DNA of 64,000 nucleotides from an uncultured Nitrospirota bacterium (GTDB lineage Bacteria; Nitrospirota; Nitrospiria; Nitrospirales; UBA8639). Location: NCBI GenBank assembly GCA_937139405.1, contig CAKZPV010000003.1, positions 1-64,000 of the forward strand, written 5' to 3'. Both the position numbers and the translations under genes were made by a program. This document shows positions 62,343-64,000 of the stretch, piece by piece (within the stretch, counting starts at the first letter, position 1; the number at the start of each line of letters is the position of its first letter). Below the pieces are notes generated by a model, which had not been told where the DNA came from, ran no database searches, and was given only the letters and a program-made list of their open reading frames with translations.

Positions 62343-63248
62343 ATGGATATGCATATATCAGAAGTCTTGAGGCATCATAACCCCGTTATTAGCTTTGAAT
62401 TTTTCCCTCCTAAAACCGAGCGAGCCTCCGAGGAACTCTTCGAGTCTATTTCTGCGTTGATGCCATTAAAACCGGCCTATGTGAGCGTGACATATGGAGC
62501 GGGGGGAACGACTCGCGAACGCACGCATGATTTAGTGGTGAAACTCCAACGGGAAACCGATTTGACCATTGTGTCTCATTTGACCTGTGTGGGGTCCGTG
62601 CGAGAAGAGATTCACCAAATATTAACGAAGTATCAGGAGAATGGTATTCATAATATTATGGCCTTGCGTGGAGACCCACCTCAGGGTTCCACAAATGTCG
62701 AGATCCCCAAGGAGGGCTTCCCATTTGCCTCTGACTTAGTGCTGTTTATCAAACAAAAATTTCCCACAATGGGTGTTGGGGTTGCTGGGTTTCCCGAGGG
62801 GCATCCTGGAACACCGAATCGCTTGGTTGAAATGGATCACTTGAAACGTAAGGTCGATGCAGGGGCCGATTATATTTGTACGCAGCTGTTTTTTGATAAT
62901 CGGGACTATTTTGATTTTTGCGAGCGTTGTGAAGTTGCGGGTATCAAGGTTCCGATTATTGCGGGAATTATGCCCATTGCTTCACGAAAAGGCATGGCGC
63001 GTATGTCGGAATTGGCCTTGGGAGCTCGATTCCCAGCCAAGCTTTTGCGTGCGATGGACCGAGCGGAAAATGATAAGGCTGCTGAACATGTGGGTATTCA
63101 TTGGGCTACGGAACAGGTAAGAGATCTGATCGATAATAAGGTGAAAGGCATCCATTTTTATACTCTGAATAAATCCAAAGCGACACTCAAGATTTATGAA
63201 GCATTGGGTGTGCAAAGTTCAGAAGGTTTGCAGCAAATTGTTGGTTGA
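62343..63248 (+). CDS. metF: 5,10-methylenetetrahydrofolate reductase
   Basis: A flavoenzyme that makes 5-methyltetrahydrofolate for methionine synthesis. The 301-aa TIM barrel opens with the family motif SFEFFPPKT (catalytic Glu19), followed by VSVTYGAGGTTRERT, the FAD-binding NIMALRGDPPQ, VGVAGFPEGHP and TQLFFDNRDYFDF. Length and motifs are standard. GAGGAG lies upstream of the ATG. It shares an operon with the preceding membrane protein. Confidence 0.95.
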   Translation: MDMHISEVLRHHNPVISFEFFPPKTERASEELFESISALMPLKPAYVSVTYGAGGTTRERTHDLVVKLQRETDLTIVSHLTCVGSVREEIHQILTKYQENGIHNIMALRGDPPQGSTNVEIPKEGFPFASDLVLFIKQKFPTMGVGVAGFPEGHPGTPNRLVEMDHLKRKVDAGADYICTQLFFDNRDYFDFCERCEVAGIKVPIIAGIMPIASRKGMARMSELALGARFPAKLLRAMDRAENDKAAEHVGIHWATEQVRDLIDNKVKGIHFYTLNKSKATLKIYEALGVQSSEGLQQIVG

Positions 63249-63447
63249 TTGCCGATTGTTCGTTCGATCTTCCTTCCTCTAACATTTCGACCCTTTTCAG
63301 CAAATTTTCCTATTTTGGTCCTGTCTTAGGATTTGTGTGAATTTTACCGTTGTCATTTTTAGAGAAACCACGAGAAAGGAAGAATTTTATATTTTCTTCT
63401 CGACTACGTCTTGGGTATGATACTTGGTTTGTGAAGGAGGATTTTTT

Positions 63448-64000
63448 ATGAATCACAATGCGGGTTTTCAAGCGACCTTAGATATAGATGGTCGTCAATG
63501 TTTGGTGATAGGAGGGGATGAGGAAGCGGTTGAGAAAATTACTCGTCTGTTAGAGGCTGGGGCGAAAATTACGGTGGTGCATCCGACCTTGCATGTGGAT
63601 TTGCGAAAACTCACAGCCTCAGGGAAAATTATTCACCGTGGACGTAATTTTCGTTCGACAGATGCTCAGGATTGCGTGTTAGTTCTAAATGTCTTAAAGG
63701 ATGATTTGGCGTTGGCCAAATCCTTGTATGAATTGGCTAAAACTGAACGCTTTTTAGTTTGGTCGATGGACCAAACCGAGTATTCTACCCTTCTCATGCC
63801 TGCGTTGGTTAAACGTGGTCCTTTACGCATGGCGATTGGTACTAGTGGGACCGCTCCAGTCTTAGCTCGGGTTCTTCGTGAAAACCTTGAGTCGGTTTTT
63901 GATGAAGAGTTTGATCAATTTTTGGATTGGTTGGGGGCCTTGCGTGACGAATTGAAAAAGACCGAGGTCAGTGCTCGCCGTCGTCGTGAACGATTACTTG
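63448..64000 (+). CDS. Siroheme synthase N-terminal domain (precorrin-2 dehydrogenase/ferrochelatase), cut by the window edge
   Basis: From the ATG at 63448, preceded by GAAGGAGG, the frame runs open to the end of the window for 184 codons. It starts with a Rossmann motif (CLVIGGDEEAVEKITRLLEAG). It contains VWSMDQTEYSTLLMPALVKRG and the family signature IGTSGTAPVLARVLRENLE. This is the Met8/CysG-B-type enzyme that oxidises precorrin-2 and inserts iron to make siroheme for sulfite and assimilatory nitrite reductases. Whether a CysG-A methyltransferase domain follows cannot be seen. Confidence 0.9.
   Translation, partial: MNHNAGFQATLDIDGRQCLVIGGDEEAVEKITRLLEAGAKITVVHPTLHVDLRKLTASGKIIHRGRNFRSTDAQDCVLVLNVLKDDLALAKSLYELAKTERFLVWSMDQTEYSTLLMPALVKRGPLRMAIGTSGTAPVLARVLRENLESVFDEEFDQFLDWLGALRDELKKTEVSARRRRERLL

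Noticed and set aside
1-64000. CRISPR arrays, prophage, insertion sequences and toxin-antitoxin pairs
   Set aside because: I saw no regularly spaced direct repeats, no transposase or integrase frames and no recognisable toxin-antitoxin gene pair in the window.

Overview
The window looks like a chromosomal segment of a Nitrospirota bacterium, most likely a low-GC, marine-type Nitrospira relative. This is inferred from gene content: an AniA-like copper nitrite reductase beside an Fnr-type regulator, a GlgB/GlgC/GlgX/MalQ plus TreY/TreZ glycogen-trehalose block, YtxH-type small proteins, MEP-pathway and GDP-mannose genes, and dispersed intergenic repeats. No 16S rRNA gene or search was available, so the taxonomy is a best guess. 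Coding density is high and genes sit on both strands. Layout: 1-75 is a truncated tRNA-Ser(GCU). Positions 430-2825 hold small unknown genes, a secreted DsbA-type thioredoxin-fold protein, two decayed gene fragments and a cupin. Positions 2923-6691 hold nirK, an Fnr/Crp regulator and transketolase on the minus strand, with a perfect Fnr-like palindrome in front of nirK. Positions 6692-8110 are low in coding capacity and hold repeats, two tiny ORFs and a frameshifted lipoprotein. Positions 8321-13151 hold a GldA/GldF/GldG-like ABC exporter with a DUF4340 protein. Positions 13395-16189 hold envelope proteins: a Pal-like lipoprotein, an ElyC/YdcF protein and small exported proteins. Positions 16488-20065 hold kdsC, manC and a phosphomannomutase for sugar nucleotides. 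Positions 20567-24727 hold a PIN-TRAM membrane protein, ispD, ispF, cysE and a class I aldolase. Positions 24846-30404 are housekeeping: truA, an amidase, a YacP-like NYN protein, tatD, a PAP2 phosphatase and a CDF metal exporter. Positions 30598-45983 form a storage-carbohydrate region: YtxH, treY, glgC, lapA, glgB, treZ, glgX, YtxH and malQ. Positions 46120-51822 hold a TM-helix channel-like protein, a soluble MgtE-N/CBS protein, full MgtE, a CBS protein and a Do-type protease. Positions 52768-55914 hold a sigma54 activator next to an exported coiled-coil protein with a -24/-12-like promoter. Positions 56514-61061 hold a glgE remnant, an ATP-grasp/7TM-transglutaminase/retropepsin triad and a decayed MscS-like channel. 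Positions 61227-64000 hold a multipass membrane protein, metF and the start of a siroheme synthase. How the genes work together: the carbohydrate block can make ADP-glucose (GlgC), branch glucan (GlgB), debranch and rearrange it (GlgX, MalQ) and convert it to trehalose (TreY, TreZ). The glycogen synthase and phosphorylase are not in this window. The competing GlgE route survives only as a broken N-terminal fragment about 15 kb away. The nirK-regulator arrangement suggests oxygen- or NO-responsive control of nitrite reduction. The most system-like unexplained module is the retropepsin/7TM/ATP-grasp operon at 56949-59986.
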